Assembly (NCBI RefSeq): GCF_034006665.1
Contig: NZ_JAVESI010000002.1
Location: 1 to 64,000, forward strand
DNA: 64,000 nucleotides
Direction of reading: 5' to 3'
Source of the DNA: Trichloromonas sp034006665
Lineage (GTDB): Bacteria; Desulfobacterota; Desulfuromonadia; Desulfuromonadales; Trichloromonadaceae
Part shown: in pieces, positions 23,344 through 32,010 of the stretch
How positions within the stretch are numbered: position 1 is the first letter of the stretch
Layout: each line of letters begins with the position of its first letter
Notes under the pieces: generated by a model
The model's input: only the letters and a program-made list of their open reading frames with translations
What the model was told of the DNA's origin: nothing
Databases searched by the model: none
Program-made: the position numbers and the translations under genes

Positions 23344-23988
23344 ATGTTGGGTGACATGAGCCAGGTCCGTTCCATCGTCTTCGATCTTGACGGCACCCTC
23401 TACAAAGACGACGGCCTCGCTGCCGAGATTCAGACCATGGCCGCGCGGCTGGTGGCCGACTCCCGGGGGGTGGGGCTCAAGGAAGGGCGCGCCCTGCTGC
23501 GCAAGTCCAAGCGGCGGCTGGCCGAAATGCTTGAAGAGGAACCGACCCTGACCCGCACCTGCCAGACCCTGGGCATCGAGGCCGTCGACCTCCATCGCGC
23601 CATGCAGACCCAGGTCCGTCCCGAAAATTTCCTGAGTACCGACCCCATTCTGCAAGCCCTGCTCGAATCCCTGGCCGAAGGCTGGGATCTCTACCTCTAC
23701 ACCAACAACAACCTCGTCCTCTCCGAAAAAATCCTCGCCCTGCTCGGCGTCGAAAGCTACTTCAAGCGCCTCTACACCATCGAATTCAACTGGACCCCCA
23801 AACCCGACGTCGACACTCTGCGCCGCATTCTCGAAGACATCGGCGGCGAACCGGAAAGCTTCCTCTTCGTCGGCGACCGCGAATCCGTCGACCTCAAAGC
23901 CCCGAGAATGCTCGGCATTCCTACCCTCCTCGTCACCGAAACCGCCGACCTGCTGCGCATTCATCAATGGTTGGGGATGATTCCTTGA
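23344..23988 (+). CDS. HAD-family hydrolase (pyrimidine 5'-nucleotidase-like)
   Basis: A 214-residue haloacid-dehalogenase phosphatase with motif I VFDLDGTLYKD (nucleophile and acid Asp), motif II around YTNNN, Lys in WTPKPDVDT and motif III FVGDRESVDLKAPRMLGI (GDRE variant). The DLDGTLY start and helical cap recall SDT1/pyrimidine 5'-nucleotidase-type members. Strong AAGGAGG site upstream. Substrate unknown; the adjacent phosphodiesterase and GlpX suggest phosphoester metabolism but no operon link is proven. Confidence 0.78.
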   Translation: MLGDMSQVRSIVFDLDGTLYKDDGLAAEIQTMAARLVADSRGVGLKEGRALLRKSKRRLAEMLEEEPTLTRTCQTLGIEAVDLHRAMQTQVRPENFLSTDPILQALLESLAEGWDLYLYTNNNLVLSEKILALLGVESYFKRLYTIEFNWTPKPDVDTLRRILEDIGGEPESFLFVGDRESVDLKAPRMLGIPTLLVTETADLLRIHQWLGMIP

Positions 23989-24040
23989 GGGAATTGTAGG
24001 ATAGAGTAACTCGACCCGCGACCCTGCTGAGGTAAATAAA

Positions 24041-24535
24041 ATGGCGATTTTCATAAATCCAAACTCTCCTGTCCAACCGCAAGCCGGCGTATATGGGTGG
24101 TTTGCACAAAAGGATGGTTTGGCAAGGATTGCGATCTACATCGGGATGGCGGGTCAAAAGGGATCTTTCATCCCCAAAGGTACTCTCTTTCGCGGTGTAA
24201 GTGAATTACAGCGCAACACTTTTACATCGAACGCACCAGATTATGACAAGTTGGATACGGATTTCATCGTAGGTACTGCCATTCGATTTTTCGAACAAAA
24301 AGGTTATCTCTGTACCTGGGAGCATCTTAACAATGATCCGACCACGGAAACAGCGATGGTCGTCTCAATGAAGCCAGTTATTCAGAACCAAAGCAATGCA
24401 CGCATCAAAGAAACATTGAGAATTCGTAAGGAGCAAAAAGGGTATTGGCATTTAAAGAAAAACAGCGAGGGCGTAATAGAAGCCGAACATGAAGTCTTTT
24501 CTGTTCTCGACGGCCTGCTAACCCATAAGGATTGA
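24041..24535 (+). CDS. Divergent GIY-YIG-like protein
   Basis: A 164-residue orphan. The N-terminus reads GVY (16-18) then, after 14 residues, YIG (33-35), followed by Arg51 in TLFRGV and Glu103 in TTETAMVVSMKP, the order and spacing of a GIY-YIG nuclease core. The substituted neighbours make it divergent, so activity is uncertain. Base composition is lower in GC than in flanking genes, which suggests recent acquisition. No partner gene or specificity domain is visible. Confidence 0.55.
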   Translation: MAIFINPNSPVQPQAGVYGWFAQKDGLARIAIYIGMAGQKGSFIPKGTLFRGVSELQRNTFTSNAPDYDKLDTDFIVGTAIRFFEQKGYLCTWEHLNNDPTTETAMVVSMKPVIQNQSNARIKETLRIRKEQKGYWHLKKNSEGVIEAEHEVFSVLDGLLTHKD

Positions 24536-24678
24536 CACGACACTGTAAGGGAATCAGAGAGGGACAGGATCAGGCCAGGGGCAAAGGGCATGCTTTCAAG
24601 TTGTTGGATTGAAGGGCCGTTACCCTTGAAAAATAGACATGACTCATTGCATCCGTGTTGCTGTACCCAGAGGCGTTT

Positions 24679-25221
24679 ATGACCCGTCTGAAGAAATGGT
24701 TTGTCCTGGTCGCTACGATGCTGACGGGTTGTGTCGGTATGCCGGATGGAGTTACGCCGGTCGAGCCCTTTGACCTGGAGCGCTATCTCGGGCGCTGGTA
24801 TGAAATCGCCCGGCTGGATCATTCCTTCGAGCGGGGCTTGAGCAAGGTGAGCGCGGAATACTCTCTGCGCGAGGATGGCTCGGTTCGCGTGGTAAATCGC
24901 GGCTACTCCGAGGCCGAGGGGAAGTGGAAAGAAGCGGAAGGTAAGGCCCGTTTTGTGCGGAAGCCGACAGAGGGGTTTCTGAAGGTTTCCTTTTTCGGTC
25001 CCTTCTACGCCTCCTATATTATCTTCGACCTCGATCAGGAACACTACCACTACGCTCTGATCAGCGGCCCCGATACCTCCTATCTGTGGATCCTTTCCCG
25101 GCAGCCGACTTTGGAGCAGGCGACCGTGGATATGCTGATCGGAAAGGCCCGCCAGGCGGATTTCGATACCGGCGGATTGATTTTTGTCGAGCAGGCGGCG
25201 GACCCCTCTTCGGTGGAGTAG
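24679..25221 (+). CDS. blc: Bacterial lipocalin (Blc-like lipoprotein)
   Basis: Outer-membrane lipoprotein of the Blc family, which binds fatty acids or lysophospholipids. The 180-residue protein has a signal peptide ending in lipobox LTGC (Cys18), the lipocalin signature ERYLGRWYEIARLDHSFERG, YSLREDGSVRVVNRGY, and the C-terminal LWILSRQPTLE. The ATG at 24679 has AGAGG upstream and gives a normal signal peptide. Confidence 0.88.
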   Translation: MTRLKKWFVLVATMLTGCVGMPDGVTPVEPFDLERYLGRWYEIARLDHSFERGLSKVSAEYSLREDGSVRVVNRGYSEAEGKWKEAEGKARFVRKPTEGFLKVSFFGPFYASYIIFDLDQEHYHYALISGPDTSYLWILSRQPTLEQATVDMLIGKARQADFDTGGLIFVEQAADPSSVE

Positions 25222-25360
25222 GTTTCGCCCCCCCCTATGTCCCGGCAAAACCGCAGGCCCGCGCTCTGGTTGGAATTGATCCGGGAGAAAATGTGGCGAA
25301 ACAAGACCCGACCCCGCCGTCGGTGCTGGGGAGAGGTCGGGCTGTGGGCGAAGGGGCGGC

Positions 25361-26188
25361 TTATTGCCGTGCCAGGCGCCAGTTGGGGGCCTGGGGGGTG
25401 TGGGTGCTGCGCCAGGGGTTGATGTCCAGTCCGCCGCGGCGGGTGTAGCGGGCGTAGACGCTCAGTTGCACGGGGCGGCAGCGGTGCAGCACATCGGTGA
25501 AGATGCGCTCGACGCACTGCTCATGAAATTCGTTGTGTCGGCGGAAGGAAATCAGGTAGCGCAGCAGGCCGGCGTGATCGATGGCCGGCCCGCGGTAGTG
25601 CAGCCACAGACTGGCCCAGTCCGGTTGCGAAGTGATCAGGCAGTTGCTTTTGAGCAGATGGCTGTAAAGGCGCTCTTCGACTTCGTGGGCGTCGGGCAGG
25701 CAGTGCAGCAGGCCGCTGTCCACCTGATAACGGTCGACGGTGATGTCGAGGGCGTCGAGGCTCTGGCCCGGCAAGCGGCCGATCTGCCAGAGTTCCAGGT
25801 CGTCCGGGCTGCTCAGGGTCACCGCGATCTCGGCTCCGGCGACGGCGCTCAGGTCGGCGCGCAGTTGCTCGGCCACAGCCGTCTCCGTAGCGAAAGGCGT
25901 CTGGTTGTAGCTGTTGAGATAGAGCTTGAGGGATTTGGATTCGATCAGATTGGGGCTGTGACAGGGGATGCGCAGCTGCAGCAGCGCCACCACCGGCTTG
26001 CCTTTGGGATTGAGCCACGAGAGCTCGTAGCCGTTCCACTGGTCTTCGCCGACAAAGGGCAGCGGCTCGCTGAGGCCCAGTTCTTGCCTTTTGAGACGGC
26101 GCGGCACTGGGCAGAGCAGGCGGTTGTCGTAGCGATCGGTGTAGCGGGTCGGTTGTCCCAGCGGCAGCTGATTCGGTGGCATCATCAC
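25361..26188 (-). CDS. queF: NADPH-dependent 7-cyano-7-deazaguanine reductase QueF (long form)
   Basis: Reduces the nitrile preQ0 to preQ1 in queuosine synthesis. At 275 residues it is the long, two-domain form as in E. coli. Visible motifs are the substrate-binding ESKSLKLYLNSYNQT (QueF signature) and the C-terminal catalytic region with LLKSNCLITSQPDWASL, Cys being the thioimide nucleophile, and FHEQCVERIF. queH at 14248-14787 acts later in the same pathway. The start is one of two adjacent Met codons. Confidence 0.9.
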   Translation of the reverse strand: MMMPPNQLPLGQPTRYTDRYDNRLLCPVPRRLKRQELGLSEPLPFVGEDQWNGYELSWLNPKGKPVVALLQLRIPCHSPNLIESKSLKLYLNSYNQTPFATETAVAEQLRADLSAVAGAEIAVTLSSPDDLELWQIGRLPGQSLDALDITVDRYQVDSGLLHCLPDAHEVEERLYSHLLKSNCLITSQPDWASLWLHYRGPAIDHAGLLRYLISFRRHNEFHEQCVERIFTDVLHRCRPVQLSVYARYTRRGGLDINPWRSTHTPQAPNWRLARQ

Positions 26189-26328
26189 GTGTCCTTGTTG
26201 TGCGGCGGCCAGGCCAAGAGGTTTTGCCAGGAGTTGGTCGGTGAGATGGCGAGGAAAAGACGCCTTGTGTTTATAGTTGAACGGTTATTTCGTCAAGGGG
26301 AATTTCCGGCAACGGGGCAACTCCGTTC

Positions 26329-26357
26329 TTGTCATCCCTTCCCTCCTCATGTAGAAT
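26329..26357 (+). promoter_or_regulatory. Sigma-70 promoter of the MidA-like gene
   Basis: TTGTCA (26329-26334), 17-bp spacer, TAGAAT (26352-26357), 41 bp before the ATG at 26399. Good fit in both boxes. Confidence 0.5.
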
Positions 26358-26398
26358 CGCCATTTTAATCATCATGTTCAGGCAAGGAAGTGTGCGCA

Positions 26399-27574
26399 AT
26401 GAACGAACAGATTACCGTGGCCGGCCGGCCGGAGCTGGAAGCTTTCATCCGCGAGCGGATCGCTGCGAACGGGGGGATCCCCTTCGCCGAGTTTATGGGC
26501 CACTGTCTGTATCATCCCGACTACGGCTATTACATGGCCCCCCGCGACCGCATCGGCAAGGGCGGAGATTTTTTCACCTCGACCAGTGTTCATTCCGCCT
26601 TCGGTCGGCTGATCTGCCGGCAGTTGGAGGAGATGTGGCGGTTGCTCGGCAAGGGGCCATTCACCATCGCCGAGCAGGGGGCGGGGGAGGGACATCTGTG
26701 TCTCGACATTCTCGACGCGGCCGCCGCCGAACATCCGGAATTTTATCAGGCCTTGCAGTACGCTCTGGTCGAGATCAGCCCTGACCACCAGCGTCGGCAG
26801 AAGGTTCTGCTCGCCAATCATGAGGCCCGTCTGCGCTGGTGCGCGCTGGATGAACTGGCGGGGATGGAAGGCTGCTTTCTTACCAACGAGCTGGTCGACG
26901 CCTTCCCCGTGCATCTGGTGGAGCAGCGGGACGGTCGCCTGCAAGAAGTCTTCGTTATTGACCGGGACGGTACTTTTGCCGAGGAGTTGCGCGCTCTGTC
27001 CACGCCCGAAATCGAGGCGCATCTCGCCGGGTTGGGGGTGACCCTGATCGAGGGGCAGCGCACCGAAGTCAATCTCGAAGCGCCGCGCTGGATGGCCCGG
27101 GTCGGTTCCATTCTCAAGCGCGGCTTTGTCATCACCATCGATTACGGCTATCCGGCGGCGGATCGCTACGCCCCCTGGCGCCAGAGCGGCACCCTGATGT
27201 GCTACTATCGCCATACCTCCAACGAAAATCCCTACCAGGGGGTCGGCAATCAGGATATCACCGCCCATATCGATTTCACCACCCTGGAACGGGTGGGGAA
27301 AGAGCAGGGGCTGACGCCGCTCTTTTTTGGCGAACAGTGCCGCTTTCTCATCGGTCTCGGCTTTGTCGACGTGCTGGTCGAGATGGAGGCGCACGCCGCC
27401 GATGAAAAGCAGGCGCGGGTTTTGCGCCTGACCTTGAAAAATCTCATCATGCCCGACGGTGGCATGGGCGATACGTTCAAGGTTCTGGTGCAGGGCAAGG
27501 GCGTGGGCGAGCCGAAACTGCTGTGCGCGCGCAGTCTGGCGGAGGTGCCGCTGCCGCCGATGGCGATGTTCTAG
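26399..27574 (+). CDS. SAM-dependent methyltransferase, MidA/NDUFAF7 (DUF185) family
   Basis: A 391-residue protein with the DUF185 signature: FAEFMGHCLYHPDYGYY, GKGGDFFTSTSVHSAFG, and SAM-binding IAEQGAGEGHL (family norm is ELGxGxG), then SNELVDAFPVH-like TNELVDAFPVHLV. The eukaryotic homologue methylates an arginine in a complex I subunit; bacterial substrates are unknown. The ATG at 26399 is preceded by AAGGAAG at 8 bp; a GTG at 26390 is less likely. Confidence 0.83.
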   Translation: MNEQITVAGRPELEAFIRERIAANGGIPFAEFMGHCLYHPDYGYYMAPRDRIGKGGDFFTSTSVHSAFGRLICRQLEEMWRLLGKGPFTIAEQGAGEGHLCLDILDAAAAEHPEFYQALQYALVEISPDHQRRQKVLLANHEARLRWCALDELAGMEGCFLTNELVDAFPVHLVEQRDGRLQEVFVIDRDGTFAEELRALSTPEIEAHLAGLGVTLIEGQRTEVNLEAPRWMARVGSILKRGFVITIDYGYPAADRYAPWRQSGTLMCYYRHTSNENPYQGVGNQDITAHIDFTTLERVGKEQGLTPLFFGEQCRFLIGLGFVDVLVEMEAHAADEKQARVLRLTLKNLIMPDGGMGDTFKVLVQGKGVGEPKLLCARSLAEVPLPPMAMF

Positions 27575-27580
27575 GCGTCG

Positions 27581-27700
27581 GGCCGATGAAAAACGCCCAT
27601 CTGCGGCGTTGCCCTCATCCTCGTCGCTGCGACGTACCTTTCGGTACGTCGCACTCCGCGGATTTCACGCGTCTTGCATCTGGACATTTTTGATCAGCCC
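27581..27700. repeat. Intergenic palindromic element A
   Basis: A 120-bp element after the MidA-like gene. Its core is a perfect 11-bp hairpin (arms 27628-27638 and 27643-27653, TGCGACGTACC and its complement, loop TTTC). Outer flanks are imperfect inverted copies of each other (left GATGAAAAACGCCCATCTGC; right reads TGATCAAAAATGTCCAGATGC on the other strand). It shares the 12-mer CTGCGGCGTTGC and GACGTAC with element B at 44619-44746. It looks like a non-coding dispersed repeat. Confidence 0.6.
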
Positions 27701-27788
27701 GGATATCGAGCGAGTGTTCCGAAGAGTTTTTTTCCAAGCGCCCCGTCAGGGGATTTTCCCAGTGATTTAAGACCAGAGGAGAATTTCG

Positions 27789-28010
27789 ATGAAACAGAAA
27801 GTGCAAGAGGCTTTGAACCTGGTACGTCCTGCTCTGCAGGCCGATGGCGGTGATGTGGAACTGATTGACGTGACCGAGGACGGGATCGTCAAGGTCCGTC
27901 TGAAAGGCGCCTGCGGCTCCTGCCCGATGTCGACCATGACCTTGAAAATGGGGATCGAGCGTACCTTGAAAGAGAAGGTGCCCGGCGTCAAGGAAGTGGT
28001 TCAGGCCTGA
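27789..28010 (+). CDS. NifU C-terminal domain (Nfu-type) iron-sulfur scaffold
   Basis: A 73-residue stand-alone Nfu domain: RPALQADGGDVELIDV then GACGSCPMSTMTLKMGIE with the CxxC pair (Cys42, Cys45) that holds a bridging 4Fe-4S cluster in a dimer. Such proteins deliver clusters to apo-enzymes, which are abundant in this kind of anaerobe. It has a GAGGAGAA ribosome site, and a hairpin terminator follows. Confidence 0.88.
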   Translation: MKQKVQEALNLVRPALQADGGDVELIDVTEDGIVKVRLKGACGSCPMSTMTLKMGIERTLKEKVPGVKEVVQA

Positions 28011-28040
28011 TTTATTGCCCGGAAAATTGATGATGCACCA

Positions 28041-28076
28041 CGAAAAGGAGCCGGCAGGGCTCCTTTTCGCGTTTTG
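28041..28076 (+). terminator. Terminator after nfu
   Basis: Stem CGAAAAGGAGCC (28041-28052) with GGCTCCTTTTCG (28058-28069), followed by GCGTTTTGG. Stem strong, T tract short. Confidence 0.65.
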
Positions 28077-28221
28077 GTCCGGCTCATCGGGAAAAATTTC
28101 TCTCCCCTTTCCAAACCTTTTTTTCCTCAGGTAACATGATTAAGGTAAATTTAGTCTCGTGCAGAAACTAATGAGTTTTTACCTTCGGGCATAGCTAACC
28201 GAATGACGGGGGGCGGGCGAA

Positions 28222-28455
28222 ATGACCAGCCGAAAAAGTAAAGTGGAGCCGGGAACACTGTCGCATTACCTACTGGCGGTCAAGGACGGAACGCGCCGTT
28301 TTGAGAACGCCTTTCAGGGCGTAGCCCGGATGATCCTGGAAAAACCTATCGAAAAGGTCGTGGTCAACGGCAAGACCACCTACGATTTCCAGATTTTTCG
28401 CGAGGGGCGCAAGCATGTCATCGACAACGACATCGCCCGCAAGTTCACCGCCTAG
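28222..28455 (+). CDS. Small conserved-looking protein, resembles the N-terminal tip of PrkA-type kinases
   Basis: A 77-residue ORF starting after GGGCGGGCGAA. The stretch ARMILEKPIEKVVVNGKTTY and following DFQIFREGRKHVI resembles, from memory, the segment just before the AAA domain in PrkA-like serine kinases, but the ORF then ends with no P-loop. It may be an independent small family or a truncated remnant. The 150 bp upstream hold a T-rich stretch and no recognised RNA element. Function not known. Confidence 0.5.
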   Translation: MTSRKSKVEPGTLSHYLLAVKDGTRRFENAFQGVARMILEKPIEKVVVNGKTTYDFQIFREGRKHVIDNDIARKFTA

Positions 28456-28575
28456 TCCCCGTCGCCGCAACCCGTCCGCGCGCGGCGGGGGTTGCATCCC
28501 ACCCCCGCCGCGCGTACAATCCTCCTGTTTTGCCTTTATTCTTTCTCCTTTGTCCTCTACCCTGGGAGTTCCTCC

Positions 28576-28971
28576 ATGTCCCTGCTCGACGGCACCCACG
28601 GCAATCTCATCGGCTATCTGCTCTGGATCTTCGGTTTCACCGGCTCGCACCGCTTCTATTACGGGCGGCCGATTTCCGGCACCATCTACTTCTTTACCTT
28701 TGGCCTGTTCCTCATCGGCTGGATCGTCGATCTGTTCCTCATTCCCGGCATGGCCGACAAAGCAGAAAGCCGCTACAGCCAGGGGTGCTACGACTACAAC
28801 CTGGCCTGGCTGCTGCTCACCTACCTCGGCCTCTTCGGCGTCCATCGCATGTACATCGGCAAGTGGATCACCGGGCTGCTCTATCTCGTCTCCGGCGGTC
28901 TGCTCGGCATCGGCTACATCTACGATTACTGGACCTGGAACGAGCAGGTGGCGGAAGCCAACCGGAGTTGA
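28576..28971 (+). CDS. TM2-domain membrane protein
   Basis: A 131-residue membrane protein with four hydrophobic segments in two TM2-like pairs: GFTGSHRFYYGRPISGTIYF and GLFGVHRMYIGKWITGLLY, each with the G.HRFY.G core of TM2 domains. Function is unknown; TM2 proteins are often linked to membrane quality control. An upstream in-frame TTG extension adds a stretch unlike the family, so ATG 28576 is used. The Smr gene begins 3 bp after its stop. Confidence 0.75.
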   Translation: MSLLDGTHGNLIGYLLWIFGFTGSHRFYYGRPISGTIYFFTFGLFLIGWIVDLFLIPGMADKAESRYSQGCYDYNLAWLLLTYLGLFGVHRMYIGKWITGLLYLVSGGLLGIGYIYDYWTWNEQVAEANRS

Positions 28972-28973
28972 CG

Positions 28974-29285
28974 GTGGCCGAGGATTTCGAGGCATTGGAG
29001 CCTGTCGAGCTGCCCATCGACGGCATCCTTGACCTGCATACCTTTCAGCCCCGCGAAGTCAGTACGCTCATCCCCGACTATCTCGCCGTCTGCCGGGACA
29101 AGGGCATTTTCGACGTGCGCATCATTCACGGCAAGGGGCACGGGATCCTGCAGCGGCGGGTGCATGCCATCCTCGGTCGTCTGCCCGAGGTCGTGGATTT
29201 TCGCCTGGCGGACGGTTCCGGAGGCGGTTGGGGAGCGACCCTGGTTCGGCTCAAGCAGGGCGGGGAGGGGGAAGGGCGGCCATGA
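28974..29285 (+). CDS. Smr-domain protein
   Basis: A 103-residue stand-alone Smr domain: LDLHTFQPREVSTLIPDYL, then IIHGKGHGILQRRVHAIL, matching the LDLHG..hEA and H.HGKG.GhL motifs of MutS2/Smr proteins, which are nucleic-acid endonucleases linked to ribosome rescue or recombination. In the first motif the usual Gly is Thr. GTG start at 28974 with GGAG upstream; the stop overlaps the next ATG (ATGA). Confidence 0.78.
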   Translation: MAEDFEALEPVELPIDGILDLHTFQPREVSTLIPDYLAVCRDKGIFDVRIIHGKGHGILQRRVHAILGRLPEVVDFRLADGSGGGWGATLVRLKQGGEGEGRP

Positions 29286-30028
29286 GTGTTTTTATCAGGG
29301 ATTACCCGATACGTTTCTACGAAGTTGACCAGCGTGCCCGGCTACGGCCGGTGACCCTGCTCGATTTCTTTCAGGATGCCGCTGGCGGCCACACCATCGA
29401 ACTCGGCATCGCCGTCGCCGACCTGCGTGAGCGCAACCTGACCTGGGTGCTGTCACGCACCCACGTGCGTTTTCTCTACTATCCCCGCGCTGGAGCCGTG
29501 GTGCGGGTGCGCACCTGGCCCTCGGGACGCGAGGGGCTCTTCGCCCTGCGCGATTTCGAGGTTCGCGACGAGCGGGACCGGCTGGTGGCGCAGGCGACCA
29601 CCTCCTGGGCGGTGGTCGATCTCGCCAGCGGCCGCCCGGTACGGCTGGACAAGGTGCTTCCCGACTATCCGGTGCGGGCGGAGCGGGCGCTGGCGAGCGT
29701 CTTTCCCACCCTGCCGAAAGTGGAGAGCAGCGAGGTCGAACTGGAATTTCGCGTGCGCCGGGGCGATCTCGACATCAACCAACACGTCAACAACACCGTC
29801 TATCCGGTCTGGGCGCTGGAAGCGATCCCCGCCGCGATCGATGAAAACTGCCGCCTGGTCGAACTCGAAATCGCCTACCGTGCCCCCGTCGCTTATGGGG
29901 AAAGCATCCTCTCCCGCCTACAAACCCTCCCCGAAAGCGACCGCCCGACCTTCCTCCATCAACTCGTCGGCACCGCTGACGGCCGGGAGTTGACCCGGTT
30001 GCGTTCGGCGTGGGAACGGCGGGGGTAG
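29282..30028 (+). CDS. Acyl-ACP thioesterase (FatA/FatB-like)
   Basis: Releases fatty acids from acyl carrier protein. The 248-residue protein has two hotdog repeats: N-terminal FYEVDQRARLRPVTLLDFFQDAAGGH, TWVLSRTHVRF, and C-terminal RRGDLDINQHVNNTVYPVW, where Asp, Asn and His form the plant-type active site. Translationally coupled to the Smr gene by a 4-bp ATGA overlap. Confidence 0.85.
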   Translation: MSVFIRDYPIRFYEVDQRARLRPVTLLDFFQDAAGGHTIELGIAVADLRERNLTWVLSRTHVRFLYYPRAGAVVRVRTWPSGREGLFALRDFEVRDERDRLVAQATTSWAVVDLASGRPVRLDKVLPDYPVRAERALASVFPTLPKVESSEVELEFRVRRGDLDINQHVNNTVYPVWALEAIPAAIDENCRLVELEIAYRAPVAYGESILSRLQTLPESDRPTFLHQLVGTADGRELTRLRSAWERRG

Positions 30029-30058
30029 GGGTAGGGCTGAGAAAACGGAATAAAACCC

Positions 30059-30832
30059 ATGAGCGAAGCCTCCAAATCCATTCACGAATTCGACTTCGAA
30101 CTGATCTGCGAGTACTTTTCCAGCCTGGAACGGCAAGGGCCGGGCAGCCCTGAAGTTACGATCAAGGCCTTGAGTTTTATCGACCATCTGACCGACGAAT
30201 CCCGCATCGCCGACATCGGTTGCGGCACTGGTGGTCAGACCCGGGTCTTGGCCGCCCATGCGCCGGGGCGGATCACCGGGATCGACCTCTTTCCTACCTT
30301 CATCGAACTCTTTAACAGCCAGGCGAAAAGGGCGAATCTTCAGGATCGAGTCACCGGTATCGTCGGTTCGATGGAGAACCTGCCGTTTCGGGATGAAGAA
30401 CTGGACCTGATCTGGTCGGAAGGGGCGATCTACAATATCGGCTTCGAGCGCGGTTTGAATGAATGGCGCCGGTTTCTGAAAACCGGGGGCTATATCGCCG
30501 TTTCCGAGGCCTCGTGGTTCACCGAAGAGCGCCCCGCCGAAATCGACGCCTTCTGGCAGGAGGCTTATCCGGGCATCGATACGATCCCGAACAAGGTCGC
30601 GCAAGTGCAGAAAGCCGGCTATCTCCCGGTCGCCATGTTCATCCTGCCGGAAAACTGTTGGACGGAACACTTTTATGCCCCGCAAGTTGCGGCTCGGGAA
30701 AAATTCTTGAAAAAACACGCCGGCAACAAAACCGCCGAGGAATTCATCGCCAACGAGCGGCATGAGGCGGAATTGTATGGAAAATACAAGGATTTTTATG
30801 GGTATGTTTTTTATGTCGGGAAGAAGGTTTGA
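30059..30832 (+). CDS. Class I SAM-dependent methyltransferase
   Basis: A 257-residue methyltransferase with motif I IADIGCGTGGQT, acidic GIDLFPTF, SMENLPFRDEELDLIWSEGAIY (motif IV region), and a C-terminal cap. Substrate is not evident; the overall look (FDFELICEYFSSLERQGPGS start) is that of a widespread family often found alone. It follows the thioesterase by 30 bp and may be cotranscribed. Confidence 0.78.
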   Translation: MSEASKSIHEFDFELICEYFSSLERQGPGSPEVTIKALSFIDHLTDESRIADIGCGTGGQTRVLAAHAPGRITGIDLFPTFIELFNSQAKRANLQDRVTGIVGSMENLPFRDEELDLIWSEGAIYNIGFERGLNEWRRFLKTGGYIAVSEASWFTEERPAEIDAFWQEAYPGIDTIPNKVAQVQKAGYLPVAMFILPENCWTEHFYAPQVAAREKFLKKHAGNKTAEEFIANERHEAELYGKYKDFYGYVFYVGKKV

Positions 30833-30954
30833 GCCGGTGGTTGAGCAAGGACAGGGGCGGAATTTGCGAGCCGGGAATGCAGGAGGCTGATCTTCCAGGG
30901 TGGTGTCGCCGTGCAAGTCGCGTCCCCCTGAGGTTAGCGAGCTTTACGAAAATA

Positions 30955-31791
30955 TCAGGGCTGCGGGTTAATTTTCCGAAGAAACAATGACCAGGATTTC
31001 CAGTAATCCTCACCGCCGACATCATAGGTGTCGTTGTGGTCGGCGCCGGGGATGATGTACCAGTCTTTCGGTTCGTTGGCGGCGTCGAAGAGCTGACGGG
31101 CCATGGACTTGGGGACGATGTTGTCGCGGTCTCCTTGAAAAATCAGCAACGGCACTCGGATTCGTCCGATCTTGGCCAGGTTGTCGTAACGGACGTCGAG
31201 CAGCCAGCCAAGGGCGAAATAGAGAATCGGGTTGTGGTGGCGGCCCATGGCGGCGATGGACGTGAAGGGGGTTTCTAGAATCAACCCGGCTGGCGGCGTT
31301 TCCAGGGCCAGCTGCACGGCGACCGCCGCTCCCAGCGAGCGGCCGAAATAGACGATGCGCTGCGGGGACCAGCCCCGGGCCTGCAGCCAAATCAAGGCGC
31401 CCCGGGCGTCGCTGTAGGTTCCCTCCTCGCCGGCCTTACCGGCGCTGCTGCCGTAGCCGCGGTAGTCGAAAATGAAAACATTGAGGCCGAGACGGTGCAA
31501 AAGGCGCAGGTTGTCGAGCCGGTGAGAGATGTTGCCGGCGTTTCCGTGAAAAAAGAGGATCAGCGGCTGCTCGGCTTCGCCGGGAAGAAACCAGCCATGC
31601 AGGGCCGTGCCGTCGGCGGCTGGAAAGTGAACATCTTCGTATGCCAGATCGTAGAGAGCGGGAGTGGCCACCAGCGGTCGATCGGGAAAGAAGATGAAAT
31701 GGTGTTCCATGGCGCTTTCGCTTCCGGGGACAAGGGCCAAATAGACGATGACCAGAAACAGGAATAGCGGCAATTTTCGGCGATAACCCAT
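30955..31791 (-). CDS. Membrane-anchored alpha/beta hydrolase (ABHD13/17-like)
   Basis: A 278-residue protein with an N-terminal hydrophobic anchor (LPLFLFLVIVYLALVPG), ILFFHGNAGNISHR as oxyanion motif, nucleophile GRSLG, GDRDNIVP with the acid, and GADHNDTY with the catalytic His. The architecture matches BEM46/ABHD-type serine hydrolases. Substrate unknown. It converges on the methyltransferase gene, and the 120 bp between them hold no strong terminator. Confidence 0.78.
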   Translation of the reverse strand: MGYRRKLPLFLFLVIVYLALVPGSESAMEHHFIFFPDRPLVATPALYDLAYEDVHFPAADGTALHGWFLPGEAEQPLILFFHGNAGNISHRLDNLRLLHRLGLNVFIFDYRGYGSSAGKAGEEGTYSDARGALIWLQARGWSPQRIVYFGRSLGAAVAVQLALETPPAGLILETPFTSIAAMGRHHNPILYFALGWLLDVRYDNLAKIGRIRVPLLIFQGDRDNIVPKSMARQLFDAANEPKDWYIIPGADHNDTYDVGGEDYWKSWSLFLRKINPQP

Positions 31792-32010
31792 GACATTTCC
31801 TGAATTTCCTGGCTGGCACTTAAAGGATTAAATTTGGGGGGTGTGCCTAGTATTTGTTGTTTTGGGACGCCTCCCACCCCTGCATGTGTTTTACGATGCT
31901 GTCTGCTCCCTTCCGGGAGGCAGGCTGCTTCGCGCCACGCAGCCGTGCAGTTTGCTGATCGGTTTCCTGGGTGCTGAGCAGGTCTTTCTGGTATCCCTTC
32001 AGAACGAGCA

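Noticed and set aside
31850..31990. Hairpins with GGAA-type loop on the minus strand near 31905, considered as a signal recognition particle RNA
   Set aside because: The stem has a CCCGGAAGGG tip, but the conserved asymmetric loop sequences of SRP RNA (AGG on one side, AGCAGCC context on the other) are not both present. Left as unexplained hairpins.
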